Of a DNA stretch of 12,423 bases, positions 1 to 6,426 are shown in pieces. A model generated the notes under the pieces. The model searched no databases. It saw only the letters and a program-made list of their open reading frames with translations, and was not told the origin of the DNA. This DNA is from JBFILW01 sp041612005 (GTDB taxonomy: Bacteria > Gemmatimonadota > Gemmatimonadetes > Palauibacterales > Palauibacteraceae): NCBI GenBank assembly GCA_041612005.1, contig JBFILW010000071.1, positions 1 to 12,423 on the forward strand, in the 5' to 3' direction. The position numbers and the translations under genes were made by a program. The first letter of the stretch is position 1. Every line of letters begins with the position of its first letter.

Positions 1-526
1 CGAGCATGGCGATCGCAGCGGCGGTCGCGCCCAACGCGATCGCCACTCCGTACGGAATGGTGAGGGCACCGGGCGATCCGATCGTGGGGAGGACGAGGTT
101 GCCCTTCCGACGCTTCTTCCCGCCGGCGAAACCGGTCGAGAGGATCATTCGCATGTTGAGCAGGGTTTTCTTGGCGGCGCGGTGTCGAACCACGGTCACT
201 AGAGCCATCACGCCTCCCGCCAGGGCCATGACGACCATTGCCAGCATGAGTTGCTTCGGACCGAGAAAGGCGCCGACGGCGGTCAGCAGCTTTACGTCGC
301 CCCCACCCAGTCCGCCGATGGCGAACAGGGGCAGGGAAAGACCGAACGCGAGGGCCGCACCGAGCAGGCCGGCCGTCAGCGCATCGAGCCCGGCCGCGGT
401 GCGCAAGACGAGCGCCAGAAGTAGACCGCCGAGCGTGAGGGCGTTGGGGATGCGACGACGGCGCAAGTCGCACCAGACGGCGGCGATCGACAGGATAATC
501 AGGGCTACGGCGACGGTGTCACTCAC
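1..526 (-). CDS. cpaA: Tad-type prepilin peptidase (A24 family, CpaA/TadV), 3' end outside window
   Basis: This is an inner-membrane aspartic peptidase that would cleave the leader of Flp pilin and of TadE-like pseudopilins. About 175 residues are visible and the frame stays open to the window edge. The two A24 catalytic aspartates are recognisable: D20 in a W-C-D-L-R-x-x-x-I-P-N context and D77 in the G-x-G-D motif (L-G-G-G-D-V-K-L). Hydrophobic segments lie at about 4-19, 29-45, 50-72 and 92-108. I chose GTG at 524-526 because a purine-rich GGGGAGAGG lies just upstream. The family's short Tad version lacks the N-terminal methyltransferase domain, and none is seen here. It lies downstream of the Flp pilin on the same strand, 101 bases away and separated by a strong hairpin, which fits its usual place in Tad loci. 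The family call is secure; the exact start is less so. Confidence 0.9.
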   Translation of the reverse strand, partial: MSDTVAVALIILSIAAVWCDLRRRRIPNALTLGGLLLALVLRTAAGLDALTAGLLGAALAFGLSLPLFAIGGLGGGDVKLLTAVGAFLGPKQLMLAMVVMALAGGVMALVTVVRHRAAKKTLLNMRMILSTGFAGGKKRRKGNLVLPTIGSPGALTIPYGVAIALGATAAAIAML

Positions 527-571
527 TCCTCGAACCTCTCCCCGGAAAACGACCCGGTTGTGTTTCAGTCC

Positions 572-616
572 CGGGACCAGTTGCCGAGGCGCGGTGTGCG
601 CCTCGGCGTGGTCCCG
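572..616 (-). terminator. Strong two-part hairpin between flp and cpaA (attenuator or mRNA-stabilising)
   Basis: Perfect inner stem GCCGAGGCGC/GCGCCTCGGC (583-592 with 598-607) around a 5-base loop, extended by an outer perfect 8-bp stem CGGGACCA/TGGTCCCG (572-579 with 609-616) across a small 3x1 internal loop. It starts 12 bases after the flp stop codon. No T-run follows on the minus strand, so it is not a classical intrinsic terminator. A partial stop or a 3' stabiliser that raises pilin over peptidase is the likely role (inference). Confidence 0.6.
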
Positions 617-627
617 GAATGCTGTCC

Positions 628-798
628 CTACGGAAGCGGAATCAGCGCGGCGATGCCGTTGAAGAAGTTGTTGATGTCGTTCCCGAACACGGTGACGCCG
701 GCGACCGCGATAATCGCGATCAGCGCGACGAGCAGGCCGTACTCGGCCAGATCCTGTCCGGAGTCGTCCCGCCACAGGGCGTTCAACAGCTCTTGCAT
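628..798 (-). CDS. flp: Flp/Fap family major pilin prepilin
   Basis: This is the likely structural subunit of a Tad (tight adherence) pilus, 56 residues, the usual size for the family. It has a short charged leader ending S-G at residue 14, then the processed N-terminus Q-D-L-A-E-Y-G with glutamate at +5 and tyrosine at +6, the Flp hallmark. A single hydrophobic helix spans about residues 21-38, followed by a short polar tail containing N-D-I-N-N-F-F. The frame is open further upstream, but ATG at 796-798 is preceded by GGGAGGA at ideal distance and gives the normal leader, so I take it as the start. Neighbours are a BTAD regulator upstream and the Tad prepilin peptidase downstream, all on the same strand. 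Processing by that peptidase is inferred. Confidence 0.93.
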   Translation of the reverse strand: MQELLNALWRDDSGQDLAEYGLLVALIAIIAVAGVTVFGNDINNFFNGIAALIPLP

Positions 799-1073
799 TG
801 GTTCCTCCCGGTCCTCGTGACCTCTGGGATGGAAAACGGCGGGCACGAGCACACGACGCCATCGCAAGCTCCGCCCGAGACGATCATGAACGCAGCTTAG
901 GTGGTGGTCGCCTCAGCCTCGTCGCACGGCTGTCACAAACGCGCCCCAAAGCAATCCGTGGGACGATCAGGAATGAAGGCCCGGCGGTACCTAAGAACTA
1001 TCCGGAAGCCGGAAAGAAACTCGAGGCTGGTGAAATGGAGATTGGAAGTGGAAGGGTGCCGTGGTGCGGATAA
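799..1073. other. Intergenic region upstream of flp
   Basis: These 275 bases must hold the flp promoter if flp is transcribed separately from the regulator gene upstream. Only the flp ribosome binding site (GGGAGGA, about 803-809) is clear. I found no convincing -35/-10 pair, sigma-54 -24/-12 site or terminator after the regulator's stop codon. Confidence 0.5.
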
Positions 1074-2087
1074 TCAGCGGTCGTCTCGGCCCAGCAGGCG
1101 CTCGACATCCTCGAGCCCGCGGCGAAGCCGCTTGCGTGCCTCCTCGAGACTCTGTTGAGCCGCATGCAGGCGCGCCAGAGCGCGATCGACCTTCTCATCT
1201 AGCGTGAGGTCCGCGTGGGGCCGACGCACCGGAAAGCCGCCGGGCTGCGGCATCACGAGACTGTGGCTGCCGTCGCGGATCTCCGAGTACAGCGCCATAG
1301 TTTCCGGCATCGGATCGATATGGAATTCGCGCTTCAGCATATCGGCGCAAATCTGGAACTGCTGGATCGCTTTTGGCCGGTCACCGAGCGCGCAGTAGCA
1401 CCGCATGAGGTCCCGGTGCACGTGCTCGAGGTGCGGATCGAACCCGAGCAGCCGCCTCGCGATGTCGATCGCGTCCGGCCAGCGGCCGCTGGACTGATGA
1501 CGGTAAAGCGCCCGTTCCAGGGCCGTGATGAGCATGCCCTTGAGCCTCTGCTGCTCGTAGAGGCACCACTCGTCGTACACGCCCTCGAGCAGCTCGCCGC
1601 GGTAGAGGCCGAGCAGACGCTGGACGGTGCCGACGTCGTCGATCTCCGAGTCCGTGCCCTCATGATGCTCGGCCGTCTCGAGGACCCGCTCAAACTCTTC
1701 CACATCGAGCCAGTAATTGGTCCCGGTGTTGAAGCCCAGCCCCTGGCTCGTGCTCAGCAGATAGCCGTCACCGTCGTTACCGTTCGGTTCCAGCACCTTT
1801 CGGATTCGCCACATCGCTGTCCGCAGGCTCTTCCGGGCCACTTCCTCCGGGCGGTCTCCCCAGAAGTTCCCGATCAGGACTTCACGCGGGAAAAACCGAT
1901 CCCGATACAGGACCAGAAAGCAGAAGAGTCTGCGGGCCTTCTGCGTGGGGAAGGGTGGGAGTGGTTCGTCGCCCTTCGACATCGAGAAGCTGCCGAACAG
2001 GTGGATGCGGAGGGTCGTCGATCCGCCGGGCTCGGAGCCGGAGGCTACCGAGGGACGTCGGGTGCGCGTGCTCTCGGGGCTCGACAC
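1074..2087 (-). CDS. SARP/AfsR-like transcriptional regulator (winged helix + BTAD)
   Basis: A 337-residue DNA-binding regulator. Residues about 26-121 form an OmpR/PhoB-type winged helix (starting L-R-I-H-L-F-G-S-F, recognition-helix region R85-E100, wing ending near G116-N120). Residues about 126-270 form the bacterial transcriptional activator domain, a TPR-like helical domain, with its typical L-Y-R-G-E-L-L-E-G, D-E-W, H-R-D-L-M and E-F-x-I-D-P-x-P-E-T segments. The C-terminal 45 residues are rich in Arg, Glu, Leu and Ala and look like a coiled coil. There is no receiver or NB-ARC domain. The only start giving an intact winged helix is GTG at 2085-2087, which lacks an obvious Shine-Dalgarno sequence. 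Position and orientation suggest it controls the flp operon downstream (inference); the effector or partner is unknown. Confidence 0.85.
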   Translation of the reverse strand: MSSPESTRTRRPSVASGSEPGGSTTLRIHLFGSFSMSKGDEPLPPFPTQKARRLFCFLVLYRDRFFPREVLIGNFWGDRPEEVARKSLRTAMWRIRKVLEPNGNDGDGYLLSTSQGLGFNTGTNYWLDVEEFERVLETAEHHEGTDSEIDDVGTVQRLLGLYRGELLEGVYDEWCLYEQQRLKGMLITALERALYRHQSSGRWPDAIDIARRLLGFDPHLEHVHRDLMRCYCALGDRPKAIQQFQICADMLKREFHIDPMPETMALYSEIRDGSHSLVMPQPGGFPVRRPHADLTLDEKVDRALARLHAAQQSLEEARKRLRRGLEDVERLLGRDDR

Positions 2088-2112
2088 GTCAAACGCGCGT
2101 CTGGAAGGAGGG

Positions 2113-2136
2113 AAAAAGAGCGCTCGCGGGAGCGAG
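2113..2136 (-). terminator. Terminator-like hairpin plus T-run in the regulator's leader
   Basis: Read on the minus strand: CTCGC-TCCC-GCGAG, three bases, then CTTTTT. It lies about 25-50 bases upstream of the regulator's GTG start and just downstream of a TATTAT box. The stem is only 5 bp, so it may be fortuitous, but the arrangement is that of a short attenuator. Confidence 0.3.
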
Positions 2137-2145
2137 AGGTCGCGA

Positions 2146-2151
2146 ATAATA
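2146..2151 (-). promoter_or_regulatory. Candidate -10 box for the regulator gene
   Basis: TATTAT on the minus strand (5 of 6 matches to the sigma-70 -10 consensus), in a GC-rich setting about 60 bases upstream of the GTG start. No good -35 hexamer is present at 16-18 bp, so the call is weak. Confidence 0.25.
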
Positions 2152-2479
2152 CGGCACTACGCGCTCGAAACCGGGATGGTCCGAGCGCACCGGATGCTCC
2201 GAAGCGGGGCGGGACGGGACGCGCTTCATAGACTCCACCAATGTAGTCGCTGGATGCCGCGACCGACAGACGCAAACGGGGGCCTGTCAGTCGTCCGGGG
2301 AACCGTTTGATCAGCTGTTTGGTCCACTTCCTGCAACATCAGAATTTCGCGGCGACGGCGAGTCCGGTTGCCAGTGCCACGGTTCACCTCCGGCGAGATC
2401 CTGGCGGTCGTTCGAGGCCGCTTACGGGGCTGCCGGATCGAGGACAACTCCGCCCATCCCTGAAGGTTCCGTGCCGACC

Positions 2480-2507
2480 TTAAAGGTGCGGAAACCGATC
2501 TTATAAT
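2480..2507 (+). promoter_or_regulatory. Candidate sigma-70 promoter with perfect TATAAT
   Basis: TATAAT at 2502-2507, with TTAAAG at 2480-2485 as a possible -35 at 16 bp spacing. It sits in a locally AT-richer patch. No coding region follows for 500 bases on this strand, so if active it would make a long leader of the protease gene or a noncoding RNA. Confidence 0.35.
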
Positions 2508-2965
2508 CATAAGCGCAGTAGTTGTTTAAGAGCTATTATGCGATGTTAGTTCGTAGACGCTGGGCGCGCTTGGTTGGGCGCATTTGCGCCACGATCCCGG
2601 CCAATACTGTCGGCGCTTAGCCACACCCGCGATTCTCGGGACAGCGCCACCCCTCTGGCCGAATCACCGCCCGCGATGACTCGGCCGTCGGCCACAGACC
2701 TCCCGACGAGACGGGCGAAGTTGATGCGCGTGCCCAATAGGTGATGGGGGCGTGCCCCCGCTGATTCGCGCGCCCATGACTTGTAACAGGCTGGCGCCCG
2801 CTGGATTCGGGTGTAAGATTCCGGGCTCACGCGGCATCTGATGATGGGTGGATGATTGTGCGTTGATGACCTCGGTTCACGAAGGAAGGCCCGACGCTGC
2901 GCAGGAATCCGAGATCAGAGCGCTCTAATCCACTCCCGCCAGTCCTAAGATGCGGTTCCCAATCA

Positions 2966-2991
2966 CGGCTGGTCAGCCGGTGTGCGCCGGC
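2966..2991 (+). promoter_or_regulatory. Overlapping dyads upstream of the protease gene (possible operator)
   Basis: CGGCTG-GT-CAGCCG (2966-2979), a near-perfect 14-bp palindrome, is overlapped by GCCGG-TGTGCG-CCGGC (2976-2980 with 2987-2991). They lie immediately before the TTATAT box of the next entry. They could be an operator or alternating RNA hairpins; the sequence alone does not decide. Confidence 0.3.
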
Positions 2992-2994
2992 TTC

Positions 2995-3019
2995 TTATAT
3001 CCCATCACAGCATGGAGGT
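2995..3019 (+). promoter_or_regulatory. -10-like box and ribosome binding site of the protease gene
   Basis: TTATAT (2995-3000) is a plausible -10 box, with no recognisable -35. GGAGGT (3014-3019) is a strong Shine-Dalgarno sequence three bases before the ATG at 3023 and fixes the start. If TTATAT is the real -10, the leader would be only about 15 bases. Confidence 0.45.
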
Positions 3020-3022
3020 AGT

Positions 3023-3997
3023 ATGCGAGGGACACGCTTCATCGCAGGAACGGCCGCGATCTGCGCCGTCACTGTCCTGGCCGCTTGTCAGGACGACACA
3101 CTCACCAACGCGGGACCGGACGGCGCCTTCGACGCGCCGCAGCTCAGCGTCGCGGAAGGCGACGTGGATCCGGCCGAGCAACTGACGAGCATCATGGACG
3201 CGATCAATGCCCAGCTTGCGGCGGACGGTGCCGACTATCGGGTGGCGATGGTCGAATACGTCACGGGCGGTCCTGACGCTGACGAGGCCGGCGCGGTCAT
3301 TCTTCAGAAGGACGTGGGCAACAAGCAGCTCAGCTTCGACTTCGTACCGGGAGACGCCCGACGGGGATGGAGCGGCTCCGGCGCGACCACGATCACCTAC
3401 GCGATCGACACGACGGGTGATGCGGTTCCGGTATTCGGCGGCCTGAACGGCGCCCAAACCGACGCGGCGATCACACGCGGCCACGGGACCTGGGAAGCGC
3501 TCACCTGTTCCAACCTTGGGCAGAGCCGCAGCCCGGACTTCGGGATCGACATCGGCGTCGTGGCCTTCCTGTTCGGCCTTGGCGGAAGCCCCTTCATCTT
3601 CGCTGACGTTCAGCATGCCGGCTGGCGGGACATCAACTTCGGCGGCGGCGTCCTCGGCGCGACCTTCACCTTCGGCTTCACGTCGGGCGGCGTCTTCACC
3701 GACATCGACAACAACGGCAAGCTCGACACGGCGTTCCGTGAGATCTACTACGATCCGAGCTTCAGCTGGGCCGATGACGGCGTGAGCAACATCGACGTCG
3801 AGACAGTCGCCCTGCACGAAATCGGACACGGTCTGAGCCAGGCGCACTTTGGGAATATCATCCTCAGGAACAACGGCTCGTTCAGCGCCAGTCCCCGGGC
3901 TGTGATGAACGCGTTCATCTTCGGCGTTGATCGGGTTCTGTTCGGAACGGACAACGGCGGGCACTGCAGCAATTGGGCGGAGTGGCCGAACAACTAG
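3023..3997 (+). CDS. Secreted matrixin-like zinc metalloprotease, lipoprotein
   Basis: A 324-residue predicted metzincin endopeptidase that would act outside the cytoplasm. The N-terminus is a lipoprotein signal ending L-A-A-C, with C22 as the lipidation site, followed by an acidic linker. A propeptide-like region spans about 30-115 and the catalytic region about 120-320. The zinc motif is H265-E-I-G-H269-G-L-S-Q-A-H275, with E266 as the general base. A Met-turn candidate follows at M295 (R-A-V-M-N-A-F). An acidic D-I-D-N-N-G-K-L-D stretch before the motif could bind calcium. The usual glycine between the second and third histidines (H-E-x-x-H-x-x-G-x-x-H) is a serine, S272. It is the only plus-strand gene within the pilus locus and converges on the minor-pilin operon. 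A role in pilus or surface-protein turnover is only a guess. Confidence 0.85.
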   Translation: MRGTRFIAGTAAICAVTVLAACQDDTLTNAGPDGAFDAPQLSVAEGDVDPAEQLTSIMDAINAQLAADGADYRVAMVEYVTGGPDADEAGAVILQKDVGNKQLSFDFVPGDARRGWSGSGATTITYAIDTTGDAVPVFGGLNGAQTDAAITRGHGTWEALTCSNLGQSRSPDFGIDIGVVAFLFGLGGSPFIFADVQHAGWRDINFGGGVLGATFTFGFTSGGVFTDIDNNGKLDTAFREIYYDPSFSWADDGVSNIDVETVALHEIGHGLSQAHFGNIILRNNGSFSASPRAVMNAFIFGVDRVLFGTDNGGHCSNWAEWPNN

Positions 3998-4060
3998 ACA
4001 TCGAGCAGAGCGTCCGGCGCGAGGCTCGCGGTTAACGCCCGCGACTCTACGCCAACAAAA

Positions 4061-4090
4061 GAAGGGGCGGCCCGATTGGGCCGCCCCTTC
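4061..4090 (-). terminator. Intrinsic terminator between convergent genes
   Basis: Perfect 13-bp stem GAAGGGGCGGCCC/GGGCCGCCCCTTC with a 4-base loop (GATT on the plus strand). On the minus strand it is followed by TTTTGTT, making it a textbook terminator for the minor-pilin/outer-membrane operon. It probably also stops transcription from the protease gene, though the plus-strand side lacks a long T-run. Confidence 0.9.
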
Positions 4091-4116
4091 GCACATCGCC
4101 GGGAGACGAATCTCTT

Positions 4117-4608
4117 CTAGAAGAGAACTCCGCCGGCGATCACGAACTGCTCGCCACCGCCCAGCTCGATCCGCAACTCGCCGAACGGCTGCACCGGCCC
4201 CAGGTTCATGCGGGCGCCTCCTAGCAGGTTGAGCCCGAGCTCGGTGTTCGAGCCTCCTACCGGAACACCCAGTGCGTCGACGGAGACCGAGGCGTGCGCA
4301 AAGTTCAGCCCGCCACCGAGGTAGGGTGCGAGGCTCGGCACGCCGCGGAAGACGTACGCCAGATTGGCGTTGATCTCCCAGTAGTTGATGTCAGCGCCGA
4401 GCGGCTGATCCGGGAAGAAATAGTCGAACGACCCGATCGCCTCGAGCCCGTTCGTGAGTGGCGTGAGATCGACCACCGCGCGAGCCCCGATTCCGAATTC
4501 CGTGTCGTCGGCCCAACTCAGTTGTGCCCCGAAGCCGACTTGACCGTACGCGTACTCGGCTCCGCTGAGGAGCGTCACTGCGCACAATACCCCGAGAAGT
4601 CTCTTCAT
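4117..4608 (-). CDS. Small outer-membrane beta-barrel protein
   Basis: A 163-residue exported protein. Residues 1-22 are a signal peptide (K-R, hydrophobic core, cleavage expected near A-Y-G|Q). The mature part consists of alternating hydrophobic/polar strands rich in glycine and aromatics (V-G-F-G-A-Q-L-S-W, G-I-G-A-R-A-V-V-D-L, Y-W-E-I-N-A-N-L-A-Y-V-F, P-Y-L-G-G-G-L-N) and ends with a C-terminal phenylalanine. That is the pattern of small 8-stranded outer-membrane barrels. GAGGAGGA upstream supports the ATG at 4606-4608. It begins 24 bases after the PilW-like gene and is the last gene before the terminator, so it is probably cotranscribed with the minor pilins. A perfect palindrome CTCTTCTAGAAGAG overlaps its stop codon. 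Its exact family and function are unknown. Confidence 0.75.
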   Translation of the reverse strand: MKRLLGVLCAVTLLSGAEYAYGQVGFGAQLSWADDTEFGIGARAVVDLTPLTNGLEAIGSFDYFFPDQPLGADINYWEINANLAYVFRGVPSLAPYLGGGLNFAHASVSVDALGVPVGGSNTELGLNLLGGARMNLGPVQPFGELRIELGGGEQFVIAGGVLF

Positions 4609-4632
4609 CCTATCCTCCTCTGTGGGCGGCCC

Positions 4633-5484
4633 TCAGTTGCGAAGCGGGATATCGAACGTGATATCCCGTTGGACGTTGAACTCGTTCGGCCCGTCGCCCA
4701 CGGCCTGGGCGGTGAACCGCACGGCCCGAACGTCATCGAGGTCCGCGCTGGCTACTGTGCTCTGGACGCCTCCGCCCACCATTAGGTAACTGAATGCGGC
4801 CCCGGAACTGAGCGGAGAAACGAGCTCCTGGGCGTCTCGCCACAAGGCCGTGCCGGCTCCAAGTGCAGATGGGGCAAAGCGATACCGGAGTTGCACATAC
4901 CCACGCATAAGGGAACCGCGGTCCGGCACATCGCCGAACTGCGCCGCCCAGCCCCCGATCGTCATGTAATCGGCGGCCGGGAACGTGGAGGGGGCCCCGA
5001 GACTGGTGCAAATCGCCTTCGGGCCGGAGCCAATCGCGCTGGGAGACGGATTCCATCCGTCGGCGTAGACGTACGCCGAATCATACGGGCCGGAGAACGC
5101 GATACCAACGAAAGAACCTCCGACGCTCGCGTTCAGGACACGGTCGTAGACGTAGAGGGTCGCCTCGTCGGCGGCCGTGGAGTCGCATACGACGCCAGAT
5201 ACTACGTTGAACCGAACCGCCACCGAGTCCGGCGTCGCGTAGAGACGATCGTCCGGCGACGCCATGCGCAGCTCCGAGGCCATCAGCTCAGTTGAGGCGC
5301 GAATCGTCTGCATGGCGTATACGGCGTCTTCGTTATGCCGGTAGAAGGATCCCATCTGGCGCATGATCGCGATCATCCCACCACCGAGGATCGACATGAT
5401 GACGATCGCGATGAGCACTTCCGTTAGCGTGAAGCCCTCGTGCGCTGCGACGCCAAGACCGGTCTGGTTCGTTTTCATCGTCAT
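4633..5484 (-). CDS. PilW-like type IV minor (pseudo)pilin
   Basis: A 283-residue prepilin-type protein. The leader ends A-H-E-G17, followed by F-T-L-T-E-V-L-I-A-I-V-I, the methylated N-terminus expected after cleavage, with E22 at +5. A hydrophobic helix runs to about residue 40, then comes a long globular periplasmic domain, the size and place in the operon expected for PilW (or the larger GspJ-like pseudopilins). It starts two bases after the PilV-like stop codon with no good Shine-Dalgarno sequence, so translational coupling is likely; ATG at 5476-5478, two codons in, is an equally possible start. PilW proteins help form the pilus-tip priming complex. Family-level confidence is good; specific PilW identity is supported by gene order more than by sequence. 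Confidence 0.8.
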   Translation of the reverse strand: MTMKTNQTGLGVAAHEGFTLTEVLIAIVIMSILGGGMIAIMRQMGSFYRHNEDAVYAMQTIRASTELMASELRMASPDDRLYATPDSVAVRFNVVSGVVCDSTAADEATLYVYDRVLNASVGGSFVGIAFSGPYDSAYVYADGWNPSPSAIGSGPKAICTSLGAPSTFPAADYMTIGGWAAQFGDVPDRGSLMRGYVQLRYRFAPSALGAGTALWRDAQELVSPLSSGAAFSYLMVGGGVQSTVASADLDDVRAVRFTAQAVGDGPNEFNVQRDITFDIPLRN

Positions 5485-5486
5485 AG

Positions 5487-5897
5487 TCAGGGCAGTGAAA
5501 TGCGCTCGTAGATGCGGGTCGTATAGGTTCGCGCCACCACGGGTCCCCGTCCCGTCACCACGGCAGAAACCTGCCTGACTCGCGCACTGACATCGGTGAC
5601 CGTCGTGGTGACGATGTACTGCTGGCCGGCCAGATACACTGTATCGATCCCGCTGGCTGCGGCTGCGTAGCCGCGCCGCGTGTAGTCCTCCAGCACTTGC
5701 TGGGAGGCCATCGCCTGGGATGTCCGTTCAGCGCTGATCCGCGTCTGCGATGCGACGCCCGCAGAGATGGTGGTGAGGGCAAGCAATCCGACCGACATGA
5801 TCAGCATCGCGATCAAAATCTCGACCAGCCCGAAGCCGCGCTCATCGCGGGCTATCCCCTTCAGGCGGGGAAGAGGCGACTCGCTTGGAGCTCTCAT
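5487..5897 (-). CDS. PilV-like type IV minor (pseudo)pilin
   Basis: A 136-residue prepilin-type protein. The leader ends D-E-R-G21, followed by F-G-L-V-E-I-L-I-A-M-L-I-M-S-V-G-L-L-A-L, with glutamate E26 at +5. The F-x-x-x-E...S-V-G-L-L-A-L helix is characteristic of PilV and GspI relatives. The start codon overlaps the stop of the upstream FimT/GspH-like gene by four bases (ATGA), a clear sign of translational coupling in one operon. The globular part is short (about 95 residues) and beta-rich. In known systems PilV sits in the minor-pilin complex at the pilus tip. Assignment to PilV rather than GspI rests on neighbouring genes. Confidence 0.82.
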   Translation of the reverse strand: MRAPSESPLPRLKGIARDERGFGLVEILIAMLIMSVGLLALTTISAGVASQTRISAERTSQAMASQQVLEDYTRRGYAAAASGIDTVYLAGQQYIVTTTVTDVSARVRQVSAVVTGRGPVVARTYTTRIYERISLP

Positions 5898-6418
5898 AGC
5901 TTCTGAATCCTCGTGCGGCCGAGGGCGTTGAAGCTCACCCTCTGAGTACGCGCAAGACGCCCGACGTCCACTTGCGCCGTTCCGGCGTTGGACACCAGTC
6001 CACGCGAGTTGAATGCGATGGAATCACCGGGAAGACGAACGTCCAGCTGAGTCAGCGGTAGATCGTTGGCTGCGTCGAATGCACGGCGCAGGAGGACAAC
6101 GCCGCCGTTCGTGCGGATCTGGTACGCCTGATTGGCCTCGTCCGCGACGAGAGACACCGACTCGCGCCGCTGGATGGCGTACTGCCGGGTGAGGGCCACA
6201 TCGGCGGCGACGACTCGCGCGGCTTTTTCGACCGTCCCCGCCTCACTCCACTGCTTGAAAGCGGTGATTCCGAACAACGTCAACGTCGTGCCGATCGCCA
6301 TTGCGATCATAAGCTCCATAAGCGTGAAGCCAGCCGTCGTCGCGTAGGCCAACTGGTGCCCGGAACTCAAGATTCCGGACTGGACCGTGGTCGCAGGTGG
6401 CCTGCGGCGCCTTACCAT
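5894..6418 (-). CDS. FimT/GspH-like minor (pseudo)pilin
   Basis: A 174-residue prepilin-type protein with an unusually long 30-residue leader that begins V-R-R-R-R. The cleavage site is A-G30|F-T-L-M-E, with E35 at +5, followed by a hydrophobic helix to about residue 52. The globular domain has the GspH/FimT features A-R-x-x-A-A-D-V-A-L-T-R-Q-Y-A-I and, near the end, a F-N-S-R-G-L segment typical of the family. The start ATG at 6416-6418 is preceded by GAGG overlapping the upstream stop codon, eight bases between genes. FimT proteins are minor pilins, some of which bind DNA; the Arg-rich C-terminus here (R-L-A-R-T-Q-R, R-T-R-I-Q-K) is compatible with that but does not prove it. Confidence 0.83.
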   Translation of the reverse strand: MVRRRRPPATTVQSGILSSGHQLAYATTAGFTLMELMIAMAIGTTLTLFGITAFKQWSEAGTVEKAARVVAADVALTRQYAIQRRESVSLVADEANQAYQIRTNGGVVLLRRAFDAANDLPLTQLDVRLPGDSIAFNSRGLVSNAGTAQVDVGRLARTQRVSFNALGRTRIQKL

Positions 6419-6426
6419 GGGGCGCC

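Larger units (their letters stand above)
2158..3022. other. Long gene-poor intergenic region
   Basis: About 865 bases between the divergent regulator and protease genes. Open frames of up to about 95 codons occur here, but their translations are Arg/Pro/Ser-rich, show no recognisable domain, and lack ribosome binding sites, so I read them as chance. What can be seen is an isolated TATAAT box, small GC hairpins at 2577-2590 (GGCGC-ATTT-GCGCC) and 2746-2759 (GGGGG-CGTG-CCCCC), and dyads near the protease promoter. No tRNA, rRNA or insertion sequence was recognised. Confidence 0.6.

Noticed and set aside
1215..2231. Long plus-strand frame (338 codons) antisense to the BTAD regulator.
   Set aside because: The minus-strand translation shows clear winged-helix and BTAD domains. 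The plus-strand product has no domain and no ribosome binding site.
2571..2590. GTTGGGC followed by a hairpin suggested an integron attC-like site.
   Set aside because: The complementary core site, the required spacing and any cassette or integrase are absent.
2546..2830. Minus-strand frame of 94 codons in the gene-poor region.
   Set aside because: The composition is Arg/Ser/Ala-rich with no hydrophobic core, ribosome binding site or domain; typical of chance frames in GC-rich DNA.
3005..4096. Long minus-strand frame (363 codons) antisense to the protease.
   Set aside because: The plus-strand frame has a lipobox, a zinc motif, a Shine-Dalgarno sequence and a following terminator. The antisense frame is Arg/Val/Glu-rich and reflects the codon bias of the real gene.
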